Notes under the pieces: model-generated | The model's database searches: none | What the model saw: only the letters and a program-made list of their open reading frames with translations | What the model was told of the DNA's origin: nothing | In this document: in pieces, positions 50,009 through 57,920 of the stretch | How positions within the stretch are numbered: position 1 is the first letter of the stretch | Layout: each line of letters opens with the position of its first letter | Position numbers and translations under genes: made by a program | NCBI RefSeq assembly: GCF_026236535.1 | Contig: NZ_JAHTMW010000018.1 | Span: 62,001-126,000 of the forward strand | From: Streptomyces sp. SKN60 | GTDB lineage: Bacteria > Actinomycetota > Actinomycetes > Streptomycetales > Streptomycetaceae | DNA length: 64,000 nt | Direction of reading: 5' to 3'

Positions 50009-50768
50009 GGCGGCCGAGGGCGCGCCGGCGACGGACCGCGGCCGCCGCCACCGCTTCCTCGGCATCCCCGAGTTGGCCGGCCGGCCGCCCCGTACCGCCG
50101 TCGTCGTCGACGTCATGCGCGCCTTCACCGTCGCCGCGTGGGCCTTCGCGCGCGGGGCGGACCGGATCGTCCTGGCCGCCGCGGAGGACGAGGCCCTCGC
50201 GCTCAAGGCCGCCCACCCGGGGTGGCTGGCGCTGAAGGACGGGGCGCCGGCGGAAGGGTTCGACGCCGTGAACTCGCCCGGTCTGGTCCGGGCCGCCGAG
50301 CTGACGGGCCGTACGGTCGTGCAGAAGACCACGGCGGGGACGGTGGGCGCGCTGGCCGTCGGCGGCGCCGATCTCGTGCTCTGCGCCGGCTTCGTGGTGG
50401 CGGGGGCGACGGCCGCGTACCTGCGGGACCGGAACGCCGACGGCCGGGTGACCTTCGTCGTCACCGGCGAGGACGGGCGGGCGGCGGAGGACCTGGCCTG
50501 CGCCGAGTACATCGCGCGGCTGCTCGACGACAGCGACGCCGGCGCCGGCGCCAGGGGCGGGGCCGATGTGGCTCCGTACGTACGGCGGGCGCGGGACTCG
50601 CGCGCGGCGGCCGACCTCGCGGAGGGGCTGCGCCGGGGCTATCGCGGGGTGCACGCGGAGGATGTCGCGCTCTGTCTGGAGGCGGACCGGTTCGGGTTCG
50701 CGATGGTGGCGCGCCGCGAGGGGGCTCTGACGGTGCTCCGTCCGGTCGAGGTGCCCGGGCGGCCCTGA
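49992..50768 (+). CDS. 2-phosphosulfolactate phosphatase-like (ComB) protein
   Basis: This 258-residue ComB-fold phosphatase has PRTAVVVDVMRAFTVAAWAFARGADRIVLAAAEDEAL and TGRTVVQKTTAGTVGALAVGGADLVLCAGFVVAGATAAYL, the family's acidic and Thr-rich active-site segments. ComB dephosphorylates 2-phosphosulfolactate in coenzyme M synthesis, but actinobacteria lack that pathway, so a different phosphate ester is likely. GTG 49992 (GGGGG 5 nt upstream) overlaps the upstream small membrane gene by 17 nt. Confidence 0.78.
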   Translation: MAAATEAAEGAPATDRGRRHRFLGIPELAGRPPRTAVVVDVMRAFTVAAWAFARGADRIVLAAAEDEALALKAAHPGWLALKDGAPAEGFDAVNSPGLVRAAELTGRTVVQKTTAGTVGALAVGGADLVLCAGFVVAGATAAYLRDRNADGRVTFVVTGEDGRAAEDLACAEYIARLLDDSDAGAGARGGADVAPYVRRARDSRAAADLAEGLRRGYRGVHAEDVALCLEADRFGFAMVARREGALTVLRPVEVPGRP

Positions 50769-50789
50769 CGGGCGCGCCCCGGCCTCCCG

Positions 50790-51560
50790 TCACTCCGGCG
50801 GTGTCGGCGGCCAGGGGTAGCCCAACCGCTCCGCGTCCCACGAGCCGCCCCACACCTCGGCGACGACGCGCGGGTCACCGGCGGTCAGCCGGGCCTCCAG
50901 GCGCGCGGCCTGCCGGGCGGGGTCGTGGTCGTCGACGGGGAGGGTCAGGCCGAACTGGAGCCAGGGGCGGCCGGGTTCGGGGGCGATGCCGGGGTGCATC
51001 AGGACGACGTGGATGCGGTCGGGTTCGTGGCGGGCGGCCTGAACCGCCTCCAGTTCACACTCCCAGCGGGCGAGCCAGTCCGCGCGCCGCCGCAGCGCGG
51101 CCTCCAGGAGCCGTGCGACCGCGCAGGCCGGCCACTCCCAGGCGCGGTCCGCGGTCGCGCGCCGCACCTCCGTCGCGTACTGCTCGGCGTCGAAGCGCAG
51201 GTCGGGCAGCCGCAGTCCGGGGTCGGCCGGGTCGCGCCAACCCGCCCAGACCACGTCGTAGCCGTCCTGCTGCACGGTTACGTAGAGGGCGCCGCAGCAG
51301 CTCTCCTCGCCGCATCCGCCGCCTGCGAGCCGTACCTCGTGCGGCACGGCACCGGCGTGCAGCGGCATCTCGTCCGGGTCCAGCAGGTGGCGGGGGCTCA
51401 CACCGCGAAAGCGGGAGGTGGTGTCCGCCAGCAGGTCCCGGCCGTCGACGACGGGGCGGACCTCGACGACTCCGGGCCTGGACTCGCGGGGCTCGGAGTC
51501 GCCGGGCGGGCGGACGATCCGCAGGTGGAGAAGCCGGCGAAGGGTGCGTTCCGTGGGCAT
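50790..51560 (-). CDS. Uncharacterised Cys-motif protein
   Basis: This 256-residue protein has no recognised family. It has a Cys cluster GGGCGEESCCGALYVTVQQDGYDVVWAGWRDP in the middle, helical WEWPACAVARLLEAALRRRADWLARW and a hydrophobic strand HVVLMHPGIAPEPGRPWLQFGLTLPV. The Cys cluster may bind metal. ATG 51560 is the chosen start. An upstream extension to 51596 is possible but the ribosome binding site is weak for both. Similar proteins occur in other Streptomyces by general appearance only; I cannot name them. Confidence 0.62.
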   Translation of the reverse strand: MPTERTLRRLLHLRIVRPPGDSEPRESRPGVVEVRPVVDGRDLLADTTSRFRGVSPRHLLDPDEMPLHAGAVPHEVRLAGGGCGEESCCGALYVTVQQDGYDVVWAGWRDPADPGLRLPDLRFDAEQYATEVRRATADRAWEWPACAVARLLEAALRRRADWLARWECELEAVQAARHEPDRIHVVLMHPGIAPEPGRPWLQFGLTLPVDDHDPARQAARLEARLTAGDPRVVAEVWGGSWDAERLGYPWPPTPPE

Positions 51561-51639
51561 CGGTCGATGATCACGGAGGCCGGGGCCGCCTGTCACGCGG
51601 AATTCCCGCGCCAGGGCTTCGAGCGCCGGCCGCCCTCCG

Positions 51640-52857
51640 TCACCGCCTCGCCTCCGCCCGCACCGGCCTGCGCAGCAGGTAGCCGGCCGCGAGGACGATC
51701 AGCACCAGCATGCAGGCGATGAAGACGAGGCCCGCGCCTTCGAGGCCGAGGGGGTCGGCGAGCAGGCCCACGCCGATGACGGGGACGGAGATGCCGGCGT
51801 AGGCGACGACGAAGAGGGTGGAGATGACGGCCGCGCGGCGGTCGGCGGGGGCTGCCTGGGCGACGGCGGCGATCGCGGCGCGGAAGGCGAGGCCCTGGCC
51901 GGTGCCCCCGACCACGGCGGACAGGACGATGAGGGCGAGGGTGTCGGTGTAGAGGGCGCCGGCGAGGAGGAGCAGGCCGGCGAGGAGGACGGCGCAGCCG
52001 AGCGGCAGGGAGCGGGCGACGCCGACGCGGCTGACGGCGAGCTGTCCCGCGGTGGAGGCGAAGAAGGCGAGGGCGACGACGAGGCCGCTGACGGCGTGGT
52101 TGTCGACGTGGAGGTAGCGGGCGAGGAAGGCGGGGCTGACCGAGGTGAAGACGCCGAAGAGCGCGAATCCGACGAAGGCGGCGACGGCGGACGGCACGAA
52201 CACCGCCCGGACCTGTGGCGGCAGCGCGGGCCGCTGGGGGCGTACGGCGGACAGCGGGCGCCGGTCGGTGACGGTCTCGGGCAGGCGGAGCAGGACGAGC
52301 AGGGAGGCGGCCACCAGGGCGAGGTGGACGACGAAGGGGAGAGTCAGCGGGTCGGGGGCGTACTCGGCGAGGAGGCCCGCGAGCAGGGGGCCGCAGCCGA
52401 GGCCGCCCATGTTGGCGGCGGTGGCCACGAAGGTGGCACGGGAGGCGCCGCCGGGCGGGGCGAGCTCCAGGACGTAGGCGGTGGCCGCGCCGGTGAAGAG
52501 GCCGGCCGACAGGCCGGAGAACAGCCGGCCCGCGTACAGCCAGGGCAGTCCGTCGGCGGCGAGGAAGCAGCCGGCGCTGGCCGCCGCGAAGCCGAGGCCC
52601 CACAGCAGGGCGGGGCGCCGGCCGACGGTGTCGGAGGCGTTGCCGGCGAGCAGCAGTACGCCGATGACGCCGAACGCGTACACCGCGTAGACGACGGTCA
52701 CGGTCAGCTCGGAGAAGCCGAACTCCTGCTGGTAGAGCGGGTAGAGCGGGGTCGGCAGGGTGGTGCCGGCCATGCAGACGACGAACACCGCCCCGGCGAG
52801 CAGGCACCGCAGCCAGCCACGCTGTGCCGCCGGATCCGCACCTCCGTCTTCGCGCAT
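51640..52857 (-). CDS. MFS transporter
   Basis: This 405-residue transporter has about 12 hydrophobic segments. Motif A is GNASDTVGRRPALL after TM2, with GLSAGLFTGAATAYVLELAP in TM4-5 and GGTGQGLAFRAAIAAVA in TM10. This fits DHA1-type drug/proton antiport. ATG 52857 lies 22 bp from a perfect 20-bp palindrome (52880-52899), a likely operator. No regulator gene is adjacent. The closest, a GlxA/AraC gene at 53963, is on the same strand. Substrate unknown. Confidence 0.88.
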   Translation of the reverse strand: MREDGGADPAAQRGWLRCLLAGAVFVVCMAGTTLPTPLYPLYQQEFGFSELTVTVVYAVYAFGVIGVLLLAGNASDTVGRRPALLWGLGFAAASAGCFLAADGLPWLYAGRLFSGLSAGLFTGAATAYVLELAPPGGASRATFVATAANMGGLGCGPLLAGLLAEYAPDPLTLPFVVHLALVAASLLVLLRLPETVTDRRPLSAVRPQRPALPPQVRAVFVPSAVAAFVGFALFGVFTSVSPAFLARYLHVDNHAVSGLVVALAFFASTAGQLAVSRVGVARSLPLGCAVLLAGLLLLAGALYTDTLALIVLSAVVGGTGQGLAFRAAIAAVAQAAPADRRAAVISTLFVVAYAGISVPVIGVGLLADPLGLEGAGLVFIACMLVLIVLAAGYLLRRPVRAEARR

Positions 52858-52879
52858 GGCGCCGACCGTAACCCGGGGA

Positions 52880-52899
52880 TCCCGCCGGGCCCGGCGGGA
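52880..52899. promoter_or_regulatory. Perfect 20-bp palindrome upstream of the MFS gene
   Basis: TCCCGCCGGGCCCGGCGGGA is fully self-complementary and ends 22 bp before the MFS start codon. Its place suits an operator or a leader stem. The recognising protein is not evident. Confidence 0.6.
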
Positions 52900-53053
52900 C
52901 GCACCGGGGCGGCCCCGTCTCCCCCAATTCCGCCCGCTCCGGGCGACAGTCCCGGCGCGCTGCCGTACGCGGCGACGGTCACCGCGCCGTAGTGGGGCAC
53001 CCGGGCGGAGCTCATCGAGGGGCTCGACCCGGCCCGGGCCGGTGCCGTGGACG

Positions 53054-53851
53054 TCAAGGGGCGACCCGCACCGGACCGGCCGGGCGGTCGTCGTAGGAGG
53101 CGTCGTCGCCGCGGGTGACCGTGCCGTTGGTGATCTGGCCCGCGAGGCCGAGGATCAGGAACACCCAGACCAGGACCTTGGCGGGGGTGCCGAGGACCAG
53201 GGGGCGGGTGGCCGACACGGGCTGCTGGGCTGCGGGCGCGGGCTCGTCGCCGAAGACGCCCTTGGGGTACACGGGGGTGAGCATCATCGCGTACGCGCTG
53301 AACCGCATGCGGTAGCGGACGACAGCCGCCGTCGCGGCGAACACGGGCTCGGGCAGCCGGCCCAGGATGACGGTGATGATCCAGAACACCCAGCCGATGG
53401 CGAACCAGCCGGACTGGGCCAGGCCGCTGACGATGGCCGCCGGGATCATCAGGATGATGCGGAAGAGCACGGCGAGCCGGTTGAGCGGGGTGCTGCGCAG
53501 TTCGATGCGTACGGGGTGGTCGCGCGCGTCGAAGGCGAACGGCGGGTAGCGGTCGACGAGCAGCGTCGAACTGGCCGTCACCCGGGTCTGATAGGCGAGG
53601 ACGTCGCCGAGGAAGGAGGCGATCGGGTCGGGCAGCCGGCCGAGTACGAGCGCGGCGAACCAGCCGACGATCGTCACGAAGAACGCGGCGATCGACAGCA
53701 CCATCACCACGATGAACTGCGGGATGAGCAGCAGCCAGCGCAGGAACACCGTCCAGCGGCGCTGCTGCCCGGGCGCGGGCACGTCGAGCGGCGGGCGGAA
53801 CTCGCCCGCGTCGGTGTCCTGCGGGGGCCGGGGATCCCAACCTGCGCTCAT
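53054..53851 (-). CDS. DUF4389 membrane protein
   Basis: This 265-residue protein has a proline-rich N-terminus and two repeats of hydrophobic segments: LRWLLLIPQFIVVMVLSIAAFFVTIVGWFAALVLGRLPD with R-A-type YQTRVTASSTLLVDRYPPF, then LAVLFRIILMIPAAIVSG...WVFWIITVILGRLPEPVFAATAAVVRYRMRFSAYAMMLTPVYP. Such tandem DUF4389 units are standard in actinobacteria, with unknown function. A final membrane helix lies near residue 235. ATG 53851 is used. Confidence 0.85.
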   Translation of the reverse strand: MSAGWDPRPPQDTDAGEFRPPLDVPAPGQQRRWTVFLRWLLLIPQFIVVMVLSIAAFFVTIVGWFAALVLGRLPDPIASFLGDVLAYQTRVTASSTLLVDRYPPFAFDARDHPVRIELRSTPLNRLAVLFRIILMIPAAIVSGLAQSGWFAIGWVFWIITVILGRLPEPVFAATAAVVRYRMRFSAYAMMLTPVYPKGVFGDEPAPAAQQPVSATRPLVLGTPAKVLVWVFLILGLAGQITNGTVTRGDDASYDDRPAGPVRVAP

Positions 53852-53962
53852 CGCCGCCTCCGTGTCCCTGGGTGCCGGGTGTGGTGCCGGATCCTCTCGA
53901 TCCTGGCGCGGCGGCGCGGGCCGCGCACGGCCGCATGGGCCACGCGGGGCAAGGCGGGGGGC

Positions 53963-54970
53963 CTAGACGGGCGACGGGACCAGGCCGGGGGCAGGGGCAG
54001 GGGCGCGGTGGGCGGCGCGGTAGGCCAGCGGGGAGAGGCCGAGGTGGCTGTGGAAGTGCTTGCGCAGGGTGACCGGGTCGCCGAAGCCGCAGGCGGTGGC
54101 GATGCCGGCGACGGTGAGGTCGGTGGTCTCCAGGAGGTGCCGGGCGTGGCCCAGACGGCACTGGATCAGCCATTTCAGCGGGCTGGTGCCGACCTCGGCG
54201 CGGAAGCGGCGGGTGAAGGTCCGTTCGCTCATGTGCGCGTGGCGGGCCAGGTCCTTGAGGGTGAGCGGTTCGGCGAGGCGGTCGAGGACCCATTGGCGGG
54301 TGGCCGAGGTGGAGCGGTCGGCGTCGGCGGGGACGGGGTGCTCGATGAACTGGGCCTGTCCGCCCTCGCGCCACGGGGCGACGACGCAGCGGCGGGCGGC
54401 GGCGCCCGCCACGGCGGCCCCGTGGTCGCGGCGGACGAGGTGGAGGCACAGGTCGATGCCGGCCGCGCCGCCGGCCGAGGTGAGCACGCGCCCGCTGTCG
54501 ACGAAGAGCACGTCGGGATCGACGTCGACCTCGGGGAAGAGGCGGGCGAAGGCGTCGCAGAGGGCCCAGTGCGTGGTGGCGCGGTGGCCGTCCAGAAGGC
54601 CGGCGGCGGCGAGCAGGAAGGCGGAGGTGCACAGGCTGACGACCCGGGTCTCGGGGCGGATCAGGGCGAGGGCCGCGGCGAGTTCGTCGGGCAGCCGGCC
54701 GGTGGCGAGCAGTTCCTCGCTGGGTTCCTGGGTGGCGATGACCACGGTGTCGGCGGTGGCGAGGGCCGACTCGTCGTGGTCGAGGACGAGCCGGAAGTCC
54801 TCGGCGGTGCGGACCGGGCGGCCGCCGAGGGAGCAGGTGACCAGGGTGTAGAGGCGCTCGCCCCGTTCGTCGCGGGCCTCGTTGAAGACGCGGGCCGGGA
54901 CGCCGAGGTCGAGGGGCACGACGCCGTCGAGGGCGAGGACGGCGACGCGGTGCGGTTCCGGGATGGCCAT
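53963..54970 (-). CDS. GlxA-family AraC-type regulator (DJ-1/PfpI + HTH)
   Basis: The product has 335 residues. An N-terminal DJ-1/PfpI-like sensor domain (residues about 1-180) reads VAVLALDGVVPLDLGVPARVF, then VVSLCTSAFLLAAAGLLDGHRATTHWALCDAFARLFP with the nucleophile-elbow Cys. A C-terminal AraC HTH (about 220-320) has LTLKDLARHAHMSERTFTRRFRAEVGTSPLKWL and TVAGIATACGFGDPVTLRKHF. It diverges from a quinone-oxidoreductase-type gene 119 bp away, so it probably controls that gene. ATG 54970 is chosen over an upstream start at 55009. Confidence 0.87.
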   Translation of the reverse strand: MAIPEPHRVAVLALDGVVPLDLGVPARVFNEARDERGERLYTLVTCSLGGRPVRTAEDFRLVLDHDESALATADTVVIATQEPSEELLATGRLPDELAAALALIRPETRVVSLCTSAFLLAAAGLLDGHRATTHWALCDAFARLFPEVDVDPDVLFVDSGRVLTSAGGAAGIDLCLHLVRRDHGAAVAGAAARRCVVAPWREGGQAQFIEHPVPADADRSTSATRQWVLDRLAEPLTLKDLARHAHMSERTFTRRFRAEVGTSPLKWLIQCRLGHARHLLETTDLTVAGIATACGFGDPVTLRKHFHSHLGLSPLAYRAAHRAPAPAPGLVPSPV

Positions 54971-54984
54971 GGCTGGAATGGTAC

Positions 54985-54994
54985 GACAGCTGTC
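54985..54994. promoter_or_regulatory. GACAGCTGTC palindrome in the GlxA/oxidoreductase intergenic
   Basis: A perfect 10-bp palindrome at 54985-54994, within the 119-bp divergent gap and 14 bp before the GlxA start, fits an AraC/GlxA operator or autoregulatory site (inference). Confidence 0.45.
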
Positions 54995-55089
54995 CTTCCG
55001 GCCACTCACGCGCGCGGGCCGGGCCGGGAAACCCTGGGGTCTGCCGGGGCCTCCGCCCCGGTCCGACCACGTGAGACGAAGGACGAAGG

Positions 55090-56067
55090 ATGACCATGAG
55101 CGTGAGCGAGACGACCATGCGGGCCGTGACCCTGGCGGAGTTCGGCGGCCCCGAGCGGCTGGCCGTGACGGAGGTCCGGCGGCCCGAGCCGCTACCCACC
55201 GAGATCCTGGTGCGCGTGCACGCGGCCGGGATCAATCCGGTGGACTGGAAGGTGCGCGACGGGAAGGTCGGCCTCGCCGGGCTCTACACGCTGCCGCTGG
55301 TGCTCGGCTGGGACGTGTCGGGGGTGGTGGAGGCGGTCGGGCCCGGCGTCACCACGTTCCGGCCGGGCGACGAGGTGTACGGGATGCCGTGGTTCCCGCG
55401 GGCGGCCGGGGGTTACGCGGAGTACGTGACGGCGCCGTCCCGGCAGTTCGCCCGCAAGCCCGCCTCGGTCGGGCACGTGGAGGCGGCGGCGCTGCCGCTC
55501 GCGGCGCTCACCGCCTGGCAGGGTCTGGTGGACACGGCGCGGGTGACGGCCGGGCAGCGGGTGCTCGTGCACGCGGCGGCCGGCGGTGTCGGGCATCTGG
55601 CCGTGCAGTTCGCCCGGCACCTGGGCGCCGAGGTGGTCGCCACCGCCCGGGAGCCGCGGCACGCGTGGCTGAAGGAGCTGGGCGCGGCGCAGACGATCGA
55701 CTACACGCGCGAGCGTTTCGAGGAGGTCGTGGAGCCGGTGGACGTGGTGCTCGATCTGATGGGCCGGGTGGACGACACCGATGTGCGCTCGGTCGCGGTG
55801 ACCCGGCCGGGCGGCCTGGTCATCTCGTTCCCCGAGGGCGTGTCGGAGGCCCTTGCCGCGGCCGGTGCGGCGGCGGGGGTGCGGACCGCCTCGATGATCG
55901 TCGAGCCGGACGCCCCGGCCCTGGCGGCGATCGCCGAGCTCGTCGACGCGGGCGCCGTACGGGTCGAGGTGGAGCGGACCTTCCCGCTCGGCGAGGCGGC
56001 GGAGGCGCACCGGCTCGGCGCGGCCAACCGGACGCGCGGCAAGCTGGTGCTCGACGCCACGCGCTAG
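55090..56067 (+). CDS. NADP-dependent quinone oxidoreductase-like (MDR family)
   Basis: This 325-residue zinc-free medium-chain dehydrogenase has VHAAGINPVDWKVRDG, WDVSGVVEAVGPGVTTFRPGDEVYGM and the NADP-binding VLVHAAAGGVGHLAVQFARHLGAEVVATA. ADH Zn-ligand Cys clusters are missing, so a quinone/enone reductase type is likely. ATG 55090 is preceded by two GAAGG motifs. An ATG at 55096 is a possible alternative. It is divergent from a GlxA-type regulator, a pairing recurring in Streptomyces. Physiological substrate unknown. Confidence 0.87.
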   Translation: MTMSVSETTMRAVTLAEFGGPERLAVTEVRRPEPLPTEILVRVHAAGINPVDWKVRDGKVGLAGLYTLPLVLGWDVSGVVEAVGPGVTTFRPGDEVYGMPWFPRAAGGYAEYVTAPSRQFARKPASVGHVEAAALPLAALTAWQGLVDTARVTAGQRVLVHAAAGGVGHLAVQFARHLGAEVVATAREPRHAWLKELGAAQTIDYTRERFEEVVEPVDVVLDLMGRVDDTDVRSVAVTRPGGLVISFPEGVSEALAAAGAAAGVRTASMIVEPDAPALAAIAELVDAGAVRVEVERTFPLGEAAEAHRLGAANRTRGKLVLDATR

Positions 56068-56236
56068 GCGCCGCCGAAGGGCCGTCGGGGGGGGGCGGGG
56101 CGGGGCTCCGGGGGCCGGGCGGGGGCCCGTGAGCCGGGCACCATATCAGCACAGAGGCCGCGCCAGACGTTCTTTCGACTACTCTCCACACCTGCGCGCA
56201 TGCGTACGGTAGTCATGGGGCCAGGGAGGGAACACC

Positions 56237-57469
56237 TTGGTCTTCAGTCTGAGTCGCCGCCGCAAGTCCGCCCCCGTCGCCCCCGTCGCCCCCGTCGGCC
56301 CCGTCGCCCCCGCGTGTCCGTACCCGCACGGCGCCGCCGTACCCGGGGCCGTACGTCAGCCGCCGCCGACGGCCTCGCCGCTCCGGCAGGAGGCCGAGCG
56401 GTTCGTCCGCCAGTTCCACGAGGAGCAGCCGCACGCCGGTGACGCGGAGGCGCGCGTACGGGAGGTGCTCGCCGACATCGACCGGACCGGGACCTATGTC
56501 CACTCCCCCGCCGAGCTGGCCTTCGGCGCGAAGGTCGCCTGGCGGAACGCGGCGCGCTGCATCGGGCGTCTGTACTGGCGCAGCCTGGTGGTGCGCGACC
56601 TGCGGCGGGTGACGGCCCCCGACGAGATCGCCGAGGAGTGCTTCGAGCATCTGCGGGTGGCCGCGAACGGCGGCCGGATCCGTCCGGTGATCTCCGTCTT
56701 CGCGCCGGACCGGCCGGGGCGGCCGGCGCCGCGGATCGTCAACGACCAGCTGGTCCGCTACGCGGGGCACCGCACGGCGGGCGGGTCCTGGGTCGGCGAC
56801 CCGCGCGGCGCCGGGCTCACGGCGGAGGCGCGGGCCCTGGGCTGGAAGCGGGACCAGGAGGAGTTCCAGGTGCTGCCGTTGATGGTGCGGGAGCGGCCCG
56901 GCTCGCGGCCGGAGTGGTTCGAGCTGCCGGACGGCACGGTGACGGAGGTGCCGCTGCGGCATCCGGACCATCCGTTCTTCGCCGACCTGGGGCTGCGCTG
57001 GTACACGGTGCCGGCGATCAGCGACATGGTCCTGGAGATCGGCGGGATCCGGTATCCGGCGGCACCGTTCAACGGCTGGTACATGGGCACGGAGATAGGC
57101 GCCCGGAACCTCGCGGACGGCGAGCGGTACGACCTGCTGCCGCGGGTGGCGGACGGGCTCGGCCTCGACCGGTCGAGCGAGCGCACGCTGTGGCGGGACC
57201 GGGCGCTGGTCGAGCTGAACGTGGCGGTGCTGCACTCCTTCGAGGAGGCGGGTGTGACGATGGCGGACCACCACACCGAGTCCGAGCGGTTCCTGCGGCA
57301 CATCGCGCAGGAGACCCGGCACGGCCGGCCGACCCCGGCCGACTGGAGCTGGATCGTTCCTCCTGTCTCCGGCTCGGCCACCCCGGTCTTCCACCGCTAC
57401 TACGACCCGGTGGACCCGTCACTGCGCCCCGCCTTCCTCCCCCGGGCTGATCACCCGCCCACCACCTAG
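56237..57469 (+). CDS. nos: Bacterial nitric oxide synthase (oxygenase domain only)
   Basis: This 410-residue heme-thiolate enzyme oxidises L-arginine to citrulline and NO. The heme ligand is Cys108 in WRNAARCIGR. Substrate Glu286 lies in NGWYMGTEIGARN, and the tetrahydrobiopterin/dimer region PADWSWIVPPVSGSATPVFHRYY is present. It lacks a reductase domain, as bacterial NOS do, and needs host flavodoxin or ferredoxin partners. The start is TTG 56237, chosen for GGGAGGG at 6-nt spacing. An N-terminal Pro/Val-rich APV/GPV repeat (12-25) comes from a 9-bp tandem repeat. No thaxtomin-type genes adjoin, so NO may serve signalling or stress roles. Confidence 0.93.
   Translation: MVFSLSRRRKSAPVAPVAPVGPVAPACPYPHGAAVPGAVRQPPPTASPLRQEAERFVRQFHEEQPHAGDAEARVREVLADIDRTGTYVHSPAELAFGAKVAWRNAARCIGRLYWRSLVVRDLRRVTAPDEIAEECFEHLRVAANGGRIRPVISVFAPDRPGRPAPRIVNDQLVRYAGHRTAGGSWVGDPRGAGLTAEARALGWKRDQEEFQVLPLMVRERPGSRPEWFELPDGTVTEVPLRHPDHPFFADLGLRWYTVPAISDMVLEIGGIRYPAAPFNGWYMGTEIGARNLADGERYDLLPRVADGLGLDRSSERTLWRDRALVELNVAVLHSFEEAGVTMADHHTESERFLRHIAQETRHGRPTPADWSWIVPPVSGSATPVFHRYYDPVDPSLRPAFLPRADHPPTT
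56270..56310 (+). repeat. 9-bp in-frame tandem repeat in the NOS gene
   Basis: About four and a half copies of GCCCCCGTC (one GGCCCCGTC variant) encode repeated Ala-Pro-Val / Gly-Pro-Val near the N-terminus. In-frame units mean copy changes would vary tail length without frameshift. Confidence 0.85.
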
Positions 57470-57479
57470 GCTCGGAAAC

Positions 57480-57836
57480 ATGACTGTGGCTCTCTTCGCC
57501 GGAATCGCCGTCAGCGACTACGCGGCGGCGCTCGCCTGGTACGAGCGGCTGCTCGGCGCGCCGCCCACGTTCCTGCCGAACGACATCGAGGCGGTGTGGG
57601 AGCTGGCGGAGCACCGTTCGCTCTACATCGAGCACCGTCCGGGGCACGCCGGTCACGCGATGCACACCCTGTTCGTCGACGACTTCGACACGGTGGTCGG
57701 CGACATCGCCGAGCGCGGGCTGCTGCCGGTCCAGCGCGAGACGTACGGGAACGGGGTGCGCAAGGCCACGTTCCGTGACCCGGACGGGAACGAGATCGGG
57801 TTCGGCGGCGCTCCGGTGGCGGGGCACGAGGGCTGA
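57480..57836 (+). CDS. VOC-superfamily (glyoxalase-like) protein
   Basis: This 118-residue protein has a single vicinal-oxygen-chelate domain: GIAVSDYAAALAWYERLLGAPPTFLP, then FRDPDGNEIGFGGAP. Metal-ligand candidates include His and Glu in EHRSLYIEHRP and GNEIGF. It starts 10 bp after the NOS stop, so it may be co-expressed with it. Functions of such proteins range from resistance to isomerases; not assignable. Confidence 0.85.
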   Translation: MTVALFAGIAVSDYAAALAWYERLLGAPPTFLPNDIEAVWELAEHRSLYIEHRPGHAGHAMHTLFVDDFDTVVGDIAERGLLPVQRETYGNGVRKATFRDPDGNEIGFGGAPVAGHEG

Positions 57837-57854
57837 CGGCGGGCCAGTGAGCCG

Positions 57855-57893
57855 GGCCGGGGGCCCGGCGCAGGTGCGCGCCGGGCCCCGGCC
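57855..57893. terminator. Hairpin terminator
   Basis: GGCCGGGGGCCCGGCGC (57855-57871) pairs with 57878-57893 (one extra G bulged) around a 6-nt loop, between the VOC gene and the convergent EF-G-like gene. Confidence 0.8.
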
Positions 57894-57920
57894 TTCGTCC
57901 GCTCAGGCCGCTCGGTCCGC

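Noticed and set aside
52980..53053. Fragment reading like AELIEGLDPARAGAVDVKG between MFS and DUF4389 genes
   Set aside because: Possible gene remnant but too short and interrupted by a stop; no family could be named.
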